Notes under the pieces: model-generated
Seen by the model: the letters and a program-made list of their open reading frames with translations, nothing else
Database searches by the model: none
Told to the model about the DNA's origin: nothing
In this document: positions 24,858 to 36,895 of the stretch, piece after piece
Layout of the letters: every line of letters begins with the position of its first letter
Position numbering within the stretch: position 1 is the stretch's first letter
Made by a program: the position numbers and the translations under genes
Source: Triglochin maritima
Lineage: Eukaryota; Streptophyta; Magnoliopsida; Alismatales; Juncaginaceae
Length of the DNA stretch: 64,000 nt
Direction of reading: 5' to 3'
Assembly (NCBI GenBank): GCA_963682175.1
Contig: OY821789.1
Coordinates: 4,960,001 to 5,024,000, forward strand

Positions 24858-24869
24858 GCTCTGATACCA
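24858..24869 (-). other. Primer-binding site, left unit (tRNA-iMet)
   Basis: Minus-strand TGGTATCAGAGC, three bases from the end of LTR2. It is complementary to the 3' end of plant initiator methionine tRNA. Confidence 0.88.
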
Positions 24870-24872
24870 AAT

Positions 24873-26846
24873 TGTAACGTACCCGAAAACAGCGGAAAAT
24901 TTAAACAATAATAAGGACCGTCAACGGTCAACACAGGGCACGTCACGGGAAAACAAACTAACATATATATAAAATATATAAGATACAGACCCACGTGGAA
25001 GTCAACTATATAAACGAGTCAACTGTGATTACAACAAAAGTGAATGTACATGTAATCACTACCTCAAACAAAAGAAGCTACTAAAGAGAACAGGATCTAA
25101 TCCCGGGGGCACCGTCCTCGGTCACCACCTGACTCTAAACCTGCTCGCTACCTGAAATGAAAACAAACAAACATGCCTGAGTTCCCTGCAGGAACCCCGT
25201 ATACCAAACCTCCTAAAAATATAAAAAGGAATTAAAGACAATGCAATGCTATGCACGTGATCATCCGCCTCGGGCCCACAATAATGCCCTCACCGCCTCC
25301 GCGGCACTGAACCACTCCTGCCACTAGGGTCAAGTCAGTCCACCGCTGGCTCACAAGGGTCAGTCGACACCACTGCTCCCCAAAAAGTGCAGGAAGGAAC
25401 CCCCGGTACACGCCGCACCCAAGGAGCGAGTCAGCCCGCCGAATACACAACTCGGGTCAGACGACAGCCGCTGCTCCCCCAAGAGTCGCCTAGCGCGCAC
25501 CCTGCCGGAACATCCTCGGCCTACCGCTAAACCCTCGCAAACTGCCCAAGGTTTACGGTACACATCCCTCACACCCCGCTCGGTAAGAGAGGAAAAAGTA
25601 CAACAATAATACGCCTTCGTCGAAGGTGAAATCCGTAGCTCTCAAAGCCGGTAATCAACCGTCGCCTCGGAGCCGGTAGTCGACCTGACATCGACGGATC
25701 GCGTGTGGATAAATCCACCAACCTGCGGCAGATCGGTCGACCGCTACAAGCACACCGGTCGACCGGTCCCCCACACAGTACACAGTACTGTACAAACAAT
25801 TCTACCGGTCGAACCACGCCAACCGAAATACCGACCAATCGGTCGAACAAAAGTCATCTAGCGGTCGACCGTTTGGAAGGTCTACGCTATACCATTTTAT
25901 ATAATATATATATCCGACCGGTCGAACCAAGGGGCCGTTCGACCGATAACAGGACTTTCAATATTTTGCCCAAGTCTCGTTCGGTCGACCGGAACTGAAA
26001 TACAGTTCGACCGAATCAACACAAGCACTCTACCGCTTAATTAAATGCTCAGTCGGTCGACCGAGAATTGAAGAGCGGTCGACCGTTTTGATGGTCAAAG
26101 CTCCCAACCGACTTAGCATCGAATGGATCGGTCGAACAAGGTTAAGGACGTTCGACCGTTTAATAAGTCAAAATCCCCAACCGACCCATTCTCATCGTTA
26201 TTTGGTCGACCGGCTAAGTGGTCCCGTTCGACCGATAACAGCATATCCCCTTTTTCCCGCACAAATCTGGCATAACGGTCGACCGTCTAACGACATCGTT
26301 CGACCGTTCGCGGGTAAACATCAATATAATAATAGGATCGGTCGACTGCCCACAGGCACCGGTCGACCGATCGTCGTCTTCAACCTCTGAATTGGTTGAA
26401 TTCCGACGGGGAATTCGACACCAACGTCGATCCCCAACACTCACAAGGCATAAGTGAGTTATATTGAAGATTTGGCATACCTTTTTGACGGTTGTGGAAG
26501 TCTCCCGAGCTTGAATCACTTCACTCCTCTTCTTCTTCCTTCTTCTCCTCTTCTTCTACTTCACCTTCTTCTTTCCTCCTTCTTCTGCTCCGAATCACTC
26601 CTCTCACTCTCTGATAACAGGCAATGATGAAGAAAACGTCCAAACCCTTATCTCTTTACAACATCACCTTAAATAGACAAATCCACCTACACCTCATCCA
26701 ATCACACTTAACCTAAAACCTAACCAACCAAAGCCATCCACCTCAATCTCCACATGTCCAACACCTCCACCTCTCCATGCAGGATTAATTAGGGTTAATT
26801 AGGTTTAGGTTTAGTTAATTAAGATGTTTTAGATTAGGTTATTACA
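24873..26846 (-). repeat. LTR2, chimeric middle LTR
   Basis: It serves as 5' LTR of the left unit and 3' LTR of the right unit. It matches LTR3 at the four sites where LTR1 is private and matches LTR1 at the four sites where LTR3 is private. It has no private change that I could find, and no flanking target duplication. Confidence 0.95.
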
Positions 26847-26849
26847 ATC

Positions 26850-26859
26850 TACCCTCCTT
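26850..26859 (-). other. Polypurine tract, right unit
   Basis: AAGGAGGGTA on the minus strand, beside the U3 start of LTR2. Confidence 0.85.
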
Positions 26860-26895
26860 AAAAGAATTTCGTCCGCGAAATTCAAAACAACTGAC

Positions 26896-29800
26896 TTACC
26901 GGAATAACTCTGGATACTGCCTCCTGACATCCTCCTCAATCTCCCAGGTAGCCTCTCTGTCAGTGTGATGCTGCCACCTGACCTTCACCATAGGAATCGC
27001 CCTCCTCCTGAGCTGGTGTACCATCTGATCCACAATCTCAACTGGTCTCTCATCTAATGACAAATCCTGCTGGATCTCCGGTACTGATATCTCTATCACA
27101 TGAGCTGGATCGGCCACGTACTTCCTCAACATAGAAACATGGAAGACGTTGTGAAGTCCTGCAAACTGTGGCGGTAAAGCAATCCTATACGCCACCTCAC
27201 CAACCCGATCCAATATCTCAAACGGTCCGACATATCTCGGACTCAACTTCCCCTTCTTCCCGAATCTCATCACCCCTCTGGAAGGCGAGATCTTCAGGAA
27301 GACATGATCTCCTACCTCAAAAGTCAGCTCACGCCTCCGCGTATCAGCATAACTCTTCTGCCTGCTCTGCGCCGTAGCTAGTCGTCTCCGAATCACGTCG
27401 ACCTTCTCTGAATACAACTGGATAATGTCAGGTCCAACTAGCTGTCTCTCGCCCACATCACTCCAGCATACCGGCGATCTACACGGTCTCCCGTATAATG
27501 CCTCATAGGGTGCCATTCCAATACTCGAGTGGTAGCTGTTGTTGTAGGCGAACTCGATCAACGGCAAATGCTCATCCCAATGCCCGGCCCAGTCAAGTGT
27601 ACACTCTCTCAGCATGTCCTCCAATGTCTGTATCGTCCGCTCTGACTGGCCATCTGTCTGTGGGTGGAAAGCTGTGCTAAACTTCAGACGTGTCCCCAGT
27701 GCTCTGTGTAGACTCTCCCAAAATCTCGAAGTGAATCTGGGATCTCTGTCTGAAATGATACTGACCGGCACGCCATGAAGTCTGACAATCTCCTCAATAT
27801 ATAACTTAGCTAGACCCTCCAGAGCAAGAGTGGTCTTAATAGCTAAGAAATGCGCCGACTTGGTCAGTCGATCGACTATAACCCAAATCGCATCGTGAAA
27901 TCTCCGTGTCTTCGGTAGCCCCGTAACAAAATCCATCGTCACGTGCTCCCACTTCCACTCGGGCAACTCAATCCTCTGCATCTGCCCTGCTGGTCTCTGG
28001 TGCTCGATCTTCACCTGCTGACAGACCAAACACCTCGACACGAAGTCTGCAACGTCCTTCTTCATACCTCGCCACCAGAAGTTCCGCTGCAGGTCTTTGT
28101 ACATCTTGGTGCTCCCTGGATGAATGGAATATCTCGATCTGTGTGCCTCCTCCATGATATCATGTCTCAGGTCCTCTGTCTTCGGCACCCAGATACGGTC
28201 TCTGAATCTCAGACCTCCGTCCACTCCAACTCTGAAGTCTGACCCATCTCTGGCAGCTAACTGTAACAAACTGCTCAACTCCTCATCTGTAGTCTGAGCA
28301 CGAATCACTGCTGATACTGTCTGAGGCTCTACTCTCAATCCGGCAATCACTGCGCCCTCAGAGCTATCAGCAAATGGCCTCCACTCTGCCAAGGACTCTA
28401 GCAGTCTCCACTCCTGAATGCATAGGCCTGCTACTGATACCTCCACCTTCCGGCTCAAAGCGTCTGCAACTGTGTTCGCCTTCCCCGGATGGTAAGAGAT
28501 AGTGAAGTCATAGTCCTTAATGAACTCAAGCCATCTGCGCTGCCTCATATTCAGCTCCTTCTGCGAGAACAGGTACTTCAGACTCTGATGATCTGTAAAC
28601 ACCTCGAACTGCTCGCCATAAAGATAGTGTCTCCAGGTCTTCAGTGCGTGAACCACTGCTGCTAACTCCAAATCATGTGTCGGGTAATTCCTCTCATGGA
28701 CCTTCAGCTGTCTGGATGCGTATGCGATCACCCTCCCGTGCTGCATAAGTACACATCCTAAGCCAACACCTGAAGCGTCGCTATAAATCACGAATCCACC
28801 CGTGCCACTCGACAATGATAAAACTGGTGCTGTGGTCAACAGTCTCTTCAGCTCCTGAAAGCTGTCCTCGCACTTCTGCGACCAAACAAAAGTGACTCCC
28901 TTCTGCGTCAGAGCTGTCAGTGGTGCTGCCAATCTCGAGAAGTCTTTGATGAAGCGACGGTAATAACCCGCCAGTCCAACAAAGCTCCTAATCTCCGTCA
29001 CGCTCGTAGGGGTCCTCCACTGTGTCACCGCCTCTACCTTCGCCGGATCCACTGATATCCCCTCTGCCGATACAATGTGTCCGAGGAATGCCACTCTGTC
29101 CAACCAAAACTCGCACTTTGAGAACTTAGCATATAACTGCTGAGCCCTCAAGATGCTGAGTACAATCCTCAGATGCTCTCTGTGCTGCTCCACATCTGGG
29201 GAATAGATCAAGATGTCATCCACGAAGACAATCACAAATATATCAATGTACTGCCTGAACGTCCGGTGCATCAGATCCATGAACGCTGCCGGAGCATTCG
29301 TCAATCCAAATGGCATCACCAAAAACTCATAGTGTCCATATCTCGTCCTGAAGGCTGTCTTCTGGATGTCCTCATCTCGGATCCTCAACTGGTGATATCC
29401 TGAACGCAGGTCAATCTTCGAGAAAACCTTCGCTGACTGCAGCTGGTCAAAGAGGTCCTCAATCCTAGGTAAGGGATACCTATTCTTCACCGTCACCTGG
29501 TTCAGCATCCTGTAGTCTATGCACATCCTCAAGGATCCGTCCTTCTTCTTCACAAACAAATCTGGTGCACCCCAAGGCGAGACGCTCGGTCTGATAAATC
29601 CAGAGTCCATCAACTCCTGCAACTGCTTCTTCAACTCTGTCAACTCAGCAGGTGCCATCCGGTATGGAGCCTTCGACTGTGGTGTAGTGTCGGCTACCAA
29701 CTCAATGCCGAACTCCAACTCCCGGTGTGGTGGTAAACCTGGAATCTCCGCTGGAAAAACATCCGCGAACTCCTGCACCACCTCAATGTCCTCTAGCCTC

Positions 29801-31338
29801 TGGGACTCTGCCTCCGCAACCACAAGCGTTGCCAGAAATGCTGCACATCCCTGCTGTAACAGTCTCTGAGCTCTCACAGCAGATACAATAATGCGACCCC
29901 CTCTGCTTCTGATCCCTCTAATCAGAATATCAGGCAAACCCTTCCTCGGGATCAAAATCTTCTTCTCACGGCACAAGACTCGAACATCATATTGGGACAG
30001 CCAATCCATCCCAAGTATGACATCAAAGTCCTCCATCGGTAGCAAGACCAGGTCTGCCGGAAACTCCTGATCTCCCGAAACAACCGTGGCGCCGGGGACA
30101 AATCTCCCCACAGTGCCCACCAGACCCAGGGGTGTGCTGACCTCCAAAGTGGCAGTCAACATCGCAAGGGTACAGCCCAACACTCCCGCAAATCGCTCTG
30201 AGATGAACGAGTGTGTCGCGCCACAATCAAATAACACCCTAGCTACTGAACCTGCGACAAGAAGTGTACCTTCCACGACAGCGCCTCCATCCCGAGCCTC
30301 CTCTGCCTGGATGGTGAAAACTCTGCCAGTGCGCTGCCCCTGCTGTGGTCGGAAAGGTGGTCTACCTCCGCCTCCTCCTCTGCCTGGTGCGGGTAAACCC
30401 GGTGGTCTGCTCGGCCCAGCTCCTCGGCTCGGACAGCTCCTGATAAAGTGACCCAGCTGGCCACACCCATGACATGCTCCGGGGGTGAAGCACGGCCCGG
30501 AGTGAAACCTCCCACAAGTACCACAAGGCTCTGGTCGTGGTACTGCAACTCCTGCTCCCTCGTATCGGGGCCTCTTGCCCGGATTCCCTCCAGTCTGACC
30601 TCCTGGCCTCCCAGAGAACCTACCTAATGGCCTCCTCTCATCCTGGTAGTTCTCCCTGTAGTCACGATCAAGAACAGAGGCACTCTTCACTGCATCGGCC
30701 AACGTGCTCGGCATGTGTGTCAGCACCTTCGTCCTCAACTGCTTCCGGAGCCCCCGGACGAACTTCCCAGCCCTCTGCTCCTGTGTAACATACATCTCGG
30801 GACAGTAACGCTCAAGGGCGTTGAACTTCCCGATGTAGCCTGCTAGGGTCATGTCTCCCTGCTGAAGACTCAGAAACTCCTCCCTCTTCTGATCCTGGAC
30901 ATGCTGCGGAAAATACTGCTCGTTGAACTCGCCAACGAACTCCTCCCAGGCTATATCATCTCTGTCCGCAAACACCACTGCAGATGTGGACCTCCACCAG
31001 TTGGACGCAGCACCGCCCAAAACATAAGTAGCCAGGCCCACTCTCGCCTCTGGAGGACAACCAATAGCACTGAAGATCTTCTGCATCGTGAAGATCCACT
31101 CCTCCGCAGCCTCTGCGTCGTACTGCCCCAGAAAGGTAGGCGGATGCTGGCGCATAAACCGGTCATGCATAACGCCAGTCCCCGTCTGCCCAGTCTGTGC
31201 TGTCTGCTGCTGTAGCATCTCTGTCAGACGTCTGACCGTATCGAACAACGTCCGACGCTCATCCTCCCAAGCCTCATCCCTCGCAGTCTCACTCTCACCG
31301 CGAGTATGGGCAACCGCCTTCCCCCGTCTAGGAGGCAT
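26896..31338 (-). CDS. Gag-Pol polyprotein, chromovirus (right unit)
   Basis: The 1480-aa product is identical, residue for residue, to that of the left unit, and overlapping frames on both strands also agree, so the DNA is identical or nearly so. Start at 31338 (MPPRRGK). Domain order and catalytic residues are as described for the left copy, including the FDCGATHS protease site. Its upstream LTR (LTR3) has its own promoter, so this unit could produce a full transcript ending in LTR2 or reading through into LTR1. Confidence 0.95.
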   Translation of the reverse strand: MPPRRGKAVAHTRGESETARDEAWEDERRTLFDTVRRLTEMLQQQTAQTGQTGTGVMHDRFMRQHPPTFLGQYDAEAAEEWIFTMQKIFSAIGCPPEARVGLATYVLGGAASNWWRSTSAVVFADRDDIAWEEFVGEFNEQYFPQHVQDQKREEFLSLQQGDMTLAGYIGKFNALERYCPEMYVTQEQRAGKFVRGLRKQLRTKVLTHMPSTLADAVKSASVLDRDYRENYQDERRPLGRFSGRPGGQTGGNPGKRPRYEGAGVAVPRPEPCGTCGRFHSGPCFTPGACHGCGQLGHFIRSCPSRGAGPSRPPGLPAPGRGGGGGRPPFRPQQGQRTGRVFTIQAEEARDGGAVVEGTLLVAGSVARVLFDCGATHSFISERFAGVLGCTLAMLTATLEVSTPLGLVGTVGRFVPGATVVSGDQEFPADLVLLPMEDFDVILGMDWLSQYDVRVLCREKKILIPRKGLPDILIRGIRSRGGRIIVSAVRAQRLLQQGCAAFLATLVVAEAESQRLEDIEVVQEFADVFPAEIPGLPPHRELEFGIELVADTTPQSKAPYRMAPAELTELKKQLQELMDSGFIRPSVSPWGAPDLFVKKKDGSLRMCIDYRMLNQVTVKNRYPLPRIEDLFDQLQSAKVFSKIDLRSGYHQLRIRDEDIQKTAFRTRYGHYEFLVMPFGLTNAPAAFMDLMHRTFRQYIDIFVIVFVDDILIYSPDVEQHREHLRIVLSILRAQQLYAKFSKCEFWLDRVAFLGHIVSAEGISVDPAKVEAVTQWRTPTSVTEIRSFVGLAGYYRRFIKDFSRLAAPLTALTQKGVTFVWSQKCEDSFQELKRLLTTAPVLSLSSGTGGFVIYSDASGVGLGCVLMQHGRVIAYASRQLKVHERNYPTHDLELAAVVHALKTWRHYLYGEQFEVFTDHQSLKYLFSQKELNMRQRRWLEFIKDYDFTISYHPGKANTVADALSRKVEVSVAGLCIQEWRLLESLAEWRPFADSSEGAVIAGLRVEPQTVSAVIRAQTTDEELSSLLQLAARDGSDFRVGVDGGLRFRDRIWVPKTEDLRHDIMEEAHRSRYSIHPGSTKMYKDLQRNFWWRGMKKDVADFVSRCLVCQQVKIEHQRPAGQMQRIELPEWKWEHVTMDFVTGLPKTRRFHDAIWVIVDRLTKSAHFLAIKTTLALEGLAKLYIEEIVRLHGVPVSIISDRDPRFTSRFWESLHRALGTRLKFSTAFHPQTDGQSERTIQTLEDMLRECTLDWAGHWDEHLPLIEFAYNNSYHSSIGMAPYEALYGRPCRSPVCWSDVGERQLVGPDIIQLYSEKVDVIRRRLATAQSRQKSYADTRRRELTFEVGDHVFLKISPSRGVMRFGKKGKLSPRYVGPFEILDRVGEVAYRIALPPQFAGLHNVFHVSMLRKYVADPAHVIEISVPEIQQDLSLDERPVEIVDQMVHQLRRRAIPMVKVRWQHHTDREATWEIEEDVRRQYPELFR

Positions 31339-31446
31339 CTGCCAAAAGAAACAAGACAATATCAATATAATCTGTGCATGCATGATCCTCTAGACCTAAC
31401 TCCTAACTCAAAGGTGGTTTCTTTGGACAAGTACGCCGAGATCAAC

Positions 31447-31458
31447 GCTCTGATACCA
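31447..31458 (-). other. Primer-binding site, right unit (tRNA-iMet)
   Basis: Minus-strand TGGTATCAGAGC, three bases from the end of LTR3. Confidence 0.88.
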
Positions 31459-31461
31459 AAT

Positions 31462-33435
31462 TGTAACGTACCCGAAAACAGCGGAAAATTTAAACAATAA
31501 TAAGGACCGTCAACGGTCAACACAGGGCACGTCACGGGAAAACAAACTAACATATATATAAAATATATAAGATACAGACCCACGTGGAAGTCAACTATAT
31601 AAACGAGTCAACTGTGATTACAACAAAAGTGAATGTACATGTAATCACTACCTCAAACAAAAGAAGCTACTAAAGAGAACAGGATCTAATCCCGGGGGCA
31701 CCGTCCTCGGTCACCACCTGACTCTAAACCTGCTCGCTACCTGAAATGAAAACAAACAAACATGCCTGAGTTCCCTGCAGGAACCCCGTATACCAAACCT
31801 CCTAAAAATATAAAAAGGAATTAAAGACAATGCAATGCTATGCACGTGATCATCCGCCTCGGGCCCACAATAATGCCCTCACCGCCTCCGCGGCACTGAA
31901 CCACTCCTGCCACTAGGGTCAAGTCAGTCCACCGCTGGCTCACAAGGGTCAGTCGACACCACTGCTCCCCAAAAAGTGCAGGAAGGAACCCCCGGTACAC
32001 GCCGCACCCAAGGAGCGAGTCAGCCCGCCGAATACACAACTCGGGTCAGACGACAGCCGCTGCTCCCCCAAGAGTCGCCTAGCGCGCACCCTGCCGGAAC
32101 ATCCTCGGCCTACCGCTAAACCCTCGCAAACTGCCCAAGGTTTACGGTACACATCCCTCACACCCCGCTCGGTAAGAGAGGAAAAAGTACAACAATAATA
32201 CGCCTTCGTCGAAGGTGAAATCCGTAGCTCTCAAAGCCGGTAATCAACCGTCGCCTCGGAGCCGGTAGTCGACCTGACATCGACGGATCGCGTGTGGATA
32301 AATCCACCAACCTGCGGCAGATCGGTCGACCGCTACAAGCACACCGGTCGACCGGTCCCCCACACAGTACACAGTACTGTACAAACAATTCTACCGGTCG
32401 AACCACGCCAACCGAAATACCGACCAATCGGTCGAACAAAAGTCATCTAGCGGTCGACCGTTTGGAAGGTCTACGCTATACCATTTTATATAATATATAT
32501 ATCCGACCGGTCGAACCAAGGGGTCGTTCGACCGATAACAGGACTTTCAATATTTTGCCCAAGTCTCGTTCGGTCGACCGGAACTGAAATACAGTTCGAC
32601 CGAATCAACACAAGCACTCTACCGCTTAATTAAATGCTCAGTCGGTCGACCGAGAATTGAAGAGCGGTCGACCGTTTTGATGGTCAAAGCTCCCAACCGA
32701 CTTAGCATCGAATGGATCGGTCGAACAAGGTTAAGGACGTTCGACCGTTTAATAAGTCAAAATCCCCAACCGACCCATTCTCATCGTTATTCGGTCGACC
32801 GGCTAAGTGGTCCCGTTCGACCGATAACAGCATATCCCCTTTTTCCCGCACAAATCTGGCATAACGGTCGACCGTCTAACGACATCGTTCGACCGTTCGC
32901 GGGTAAACATCAATATAATAATAGGATCGGTCGACTGCCCACAGGCACCGGTCGACCGATCGTCGTCTTCAACCTCTGAATTGGTTGAATTCCGACGGGG
33001 AATTCGACACCAACGTCGATCCCCAACACTCACAAGGCATAAGTGAGTTATATTGAAGATTTGGCATACCTTTTTGACGGTTGTGGAAGTCTCCCGAGCT
33101 TGAATCACTTCACTCCTCTTCTTCTTCCTTCTTCTCCTCTTCTTCTACTTCACCTTCTTCTTTCCTCCTTCTTCTGCTCCGAATCACTCCTCTCACTCTC
33201 TGATAACAGGCAATGATGAAGAAAACGTCCAAACCCTTATCTCTTTACAACATCACCTTAAATAAACAAATCCACCTACACCTCATCCAATCACACTTAA
33301 CCTAAAACCTAACCAACCAAAGTCATCCACCTCAATCTCCACATGTCCAACACCTCCACCTCTCCATGCAGGATTAATTAGGGTTAATTAGGTTTAGGTT
33401 TAGTTAATTAAGATGTTTTAGATTAGGTTATTACA
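31462..33435 (-). repeat. LTR3 (5' LTR of the tandem element)
   Basis: Private differences: T at 32524, C at 32792, A at 33265, T at 33323, all in its right half. It differs from LTR1 at eight sites in 1974 bp (0.41%). The change at 32792 makes a perfect palindrome where the other two LTRs have TGGTCGACCG. Confidence 0.95.
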
Positions 33436-33440
33436 TTAAG

Positions 33441-35252
33441 TCTACGACGATCGATCCGGCTATCGGATTACTATTATTGGTATTGCCTGCATGAAGGGTA
33501 CTATATATATATCTTCGTCTTTTTTTTCTTTTTTTGCTAAATATTGTTTTGCATTTGTGGTTTGATTACTAATGTCATTATGATGTATTCTAGCCTTACA
33601 TCAACAATAGATAGTGACCAACACAAATCGTATGGTGATATATATTTTCCATCTACCAATGCATGGCAATGGTGGCATGGTAGTTCTCATGGAGAGAAAA
33701 AAATCAAACAATAATATACGTTGTCAAAGCTATTTTCGCCGCACGATAACGTTGCAGAAAAGCAATTTTTTGAGTTGATATCATCCAACATTATCTAACG
33801 GTAATGTCACTTTAGAGCATTTGCATGTGTAATTTATATATGTCAAAAATTATGTAACTTGATTAATATGCAAACGTACGAGATAAAAAAAATGAAAATT
33901 TAACCATGGATATGTCTTCTGTTGTTTAGAAATACCATCCCTACTTCTTTTCCATTCTTTTTTGTAGCAATTTAAAATTCAAGATCAAATTAGCTCGCTA
34001 TTACATTAGTCCTCGCTATGGTAACGTCTCACCTCACATGAACGTCTTCCTGAGTTAGTGATTTCAAATATTATGACCAAGTACTGAATTAAAGTCATCA
34101 TCATTGGCATCCCTTCGAAAGAAACAAATCCCGAAATTTTGAAAATCCAGTGCTTGATCCAACTAAGCGTGTGGTTTCCAACAGCCATAACTAATACAAA
34201 ATTAATTCACTTCCATTAATATGCTGCACTAGATTAACTTTCAAATTTTAAGTTCTATACTTGACACTTCAAGACCTATTCATAGGCTACCAATTCAAAT
34301 ATCTCTTGTTAATTGTTATGATGCACGAAGGAGTCCTTAATTACCACGTGTAATGATTGTATAATATCGTACCCTTAAATGGATCTTAATTACTTGAATT
34401 AATCGCCATGATGTTAACCCAGTGGATAACACCAACATGAAGTGCCTTCTTTTTCTAGACAATATTGTAATTAATATGTGCCTTCTTTTTCTAATATTAT
34501 ATGTTGATATTTTCTACAGAAAAAGAAGTAACCAATATGTCATCACATTTTCAACCTCATTAACCACGTAGATCCCAAGGACCAAGTTTTTACAAGAGCA
34601 AACGTGTTGGTGTTTGGTGTAGCTAGGATGTTTCTGAAACTATTGATTGCACCAAGCTAACCATAGGGAACATTATCAAACAACCATATCAATGCACAAG
34701 ATAAAACTGCTTTTCCCAAGAAAACATCTTTATTACAGTGTCAAGTTAGATGCCCACTTGCATGTAAACTAATATGAGTTGTATACATGGGACAATCTGT
34801 TAGATGGTAATTTCGGAAGAAGTAAGATTGTGTATATAAGCGCTAAAACAACATAAGTTATAGCAATAAAATGAGGAAAAGGCGAAGTAAAAACTTTAGT
34901 ATTTTAACTATCAACTATGGTTTAGTTTGTAGATTATAACAAGAATTGTCTCTAACAATCAACTATGAAGAACTCGTGAAATGAATTTGTTTTGTAGATA
35001 CACTGAGTCAATGAAGCCTGAGGCCCTAAATTATGTAACATATTTGTTGCTTGTCCTCAATAGGTATATTCTCTTTGGATTCTCCTTACATGATCCTTCT
35101 GTTTAGAGGCTTTAAAGGAAATCCAATAATCTAACGTTTGACTTTACATGTTTAATTTGCAGTCATTAATAACCCAAGCATTCATGAGTTTCTCCAACTT
35201 AATTATTGCTAGTGTCCATAAACTGGAGAAATCATTCCCCATGCATGAGTGC
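33441..35252. other. intergenic, no gene recognised
   Basis: AT-rich host DNA between the retrotransposon and the bHLH gene. No repeat ends or coding exons seen. Confidence 0.5.
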
Positions 35253-35259
35253 TATATAA
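35253..35259 (+). promoter_or_regulatory. TATA box of the bHLH gene
   Basis: TATATAA in the context GCTATATAAG, 230 bp upstream of the ATG. It implies a start near 35285 and a 5' UTR of about 200 bp. Confidence 0.6.
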
Positions 35260-35488
35260 GCTACACCACTTTCTAGACAAAGCACTCAAACTTCTTTCTT
35301 AGAGGCTTAGCTTTCCAAAACACATAACTCCCTTCCACCTCGATCTATATCCAAAACCCTAGGCCTACCCAACTTTGAAATTGGAACCCTCCATTAAAAC
35401 CTCCTCTTTTTAGTTACTAGCGACCTACGTACCACATCCAATTCATCACATCTCCTCTTTGAACTACTTAGTTCTTCACATTACACCT

Positions 35489-36815
35489 ATGGCACTTGCT
35501 GATTTTAGTCATGCCAACATGTTTCATGACAACTTTCTTGGTGGTGGAGACTACTTTTCTCCCTCTTTGTTTAGTCTCATGGATGATAACAACATGAATA
35601 TGGAGGTTGAAGGCATGGAGTCGTTGATGAATTGTAACCCTACTCTCTCCCAATTGCCGACATTCTCTGATTCTAGCAATTCAACAAGCACTGGGGAATT
35701 CGAGGTTGGATCAATGAGTTCTCCAACTCATGGCGAGCTTATGATGCTCAGTTTTGAGAATGTAGGCAACTTCCCATACACTAATTCTAACTCATCCATG
35801 CTTAGCTTCGACCACTTGCAAGCCTACCCCTTGATTGCCGGTATGCTTGAACAAAATCAAATTAATTCCAATGTTCTCGATTGGAATTCCGTTGGGATTC
35901 CGATGGATATGGCTTGCCTTGGGAAGGATCAGTCTAATTGGATGTACTCTGAAGGCGATAGTCCTTGCAAAAGCGAAAGGTCGGTCGGTGGGACAAGAAA
36001 GCGTTCATACATGGTATGTCGATCTCTACATAACTTTCTAGGTTGTAACGTTTGTATAATTCTTAATGAATAAACTTTAGAAGGTAAAGAAACAAGCTTT
36101 TGATCATGTTAATAATTGTGGTATTGTAGGATGTGAATGATCATGCTCAAACTTACAAGAGGCAGTGCCTTGGTGCCCAAAGCAGTCCAAATAAGCCAAC
36201 AGTGGCCAAGGACCCTCAAAGTCTTGCTGCCAAGGTTTGTTTTTCCTGACATGCAAATATTAAATCTACTTAATTATGTATAAGCATAGGTTTTATCTAT
36301 TTGCTAACTTGTATTATCTTTTTGTTTTGTTTAGAATCGAAGGGAGAGGATCAGTGAGCGTCTCAAAACTTTGCAAGATCTTGTACCAAACGGCACAAAG
36401 GTGGGTTTCCTAACCTAATAGATCTTAGATCATATAGTCATATCATAATGTATCATTTGGACGTTATTATATTTTTTTACTAAATCATTGATCTCTTAAA
36501 AATATGAATTGCTCAGGTGGATTTGGTCACCATGCTAGAGAAAGCCATAAGCTATGTAAAGTTTCTCCAATTGCAAGTCAAGGTGAGAACTAAAGCTAGT
36601 GAATTCCCACAAGTGGTTATGCTAAAAATCAAGAAATATTAAAAAAATGTATTCATTTTGGAAATCTGATATAGGTTTTGGCAACCGATGAATTCTGGCC
36701 TGCAAATGGAGGAAGAACGCCGGAGATCGGCGAAGTGAAGGAAGCTATTGATGCAATCTTGTCATCACACAAGGACACAACTTTGAACTCATCAAAACAA
36801 CAATATCATTGCTGA
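35489..36815 (+). CDS. bHLH transcription factor, RSL class I (RHD6/RSL1-like), five exons
   Basis: Exons 35489-36013, 36130-36234, 36335-36400, 36517-36582 and 36675-36815, all GT/AG with phase-0 joins, give 300 aa. The domain starts DPQSLAAKNRRERISERL (about 203-220), followed by LVPNGTK, VDLVTMLEKA and FLQLQVKVLATDEFWP. This is the subgroup VIII signature shared with Arabidopsis RHD6, RSL1 and bHLH139, regulators of root-hair and other tip-growing cells. As in that subgroup, the basic region has Ala/Lys where E-box binders have Glu, so a non-canonical target is expected. The N-terminal 170 residues are low-complexity, rich in Asn, Ser and Met. The start at 35489 (MALADFS) is the first ATG in frame. 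Which paralogue it is cannot be fixed here. Confidence 0.9.
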
Positions 36816-36856
36816 AAGAATACGATACTATTGGAGGGGAAAAAGATAAAAATCGA

Positions 36857-36858
<2 letters not shown>

Positions 36859-36892
<34 letters not shown>
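36859..36892. repeat. (AT)n microsatellite
   Basis: About 17 AT units, 44 bp after the bHLH stop codon, likely in its 3' UTR. Confidence 0.9.

Positions 36893-36895
<3 letters not shown>

Larger units (their letters stand above)
18284..33435 (-). mobile_element. Tandem Ty3/gypsy chromovirus: three LTRs, two identical internal regions, one target duplication
   Basis: LTRs at 18284-20257, 24873-26846 and 31462-33435 (1974 bp each) flank two 4615-bp internal regions, an exact 6589-bp period. The outer edges carry one 5-bp duplication TTAAG (18279-18283 and 33436-33440), and no duplication flanks the middle LTR. So this is one insertion later expanded, not two. It is transcribed on the minus strand, with the 5' LTR on the right. 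Each unit has an initiator-Met tRNA binding site, a gag-pol ORF ending in a chromodomain, and a polypurine tract, so both look intact. A Tekay/Del-like lineage is suggested by the long LTRs, single gag-pol ORF and C-terminal chromodomain. Confidence 0.95.

Noticed and set aside
18284..33435. Two independent gypsy insertions side by side
   Set aside because: Only three LTRs, exact shared period, one outer TTAAG duplication and a chimeric middle LTR.
35459..35488. Longer N terminus of the bHLH protein from 35459
   Set aside because: The codon there is TTG; the first ATG in frame is 35489.
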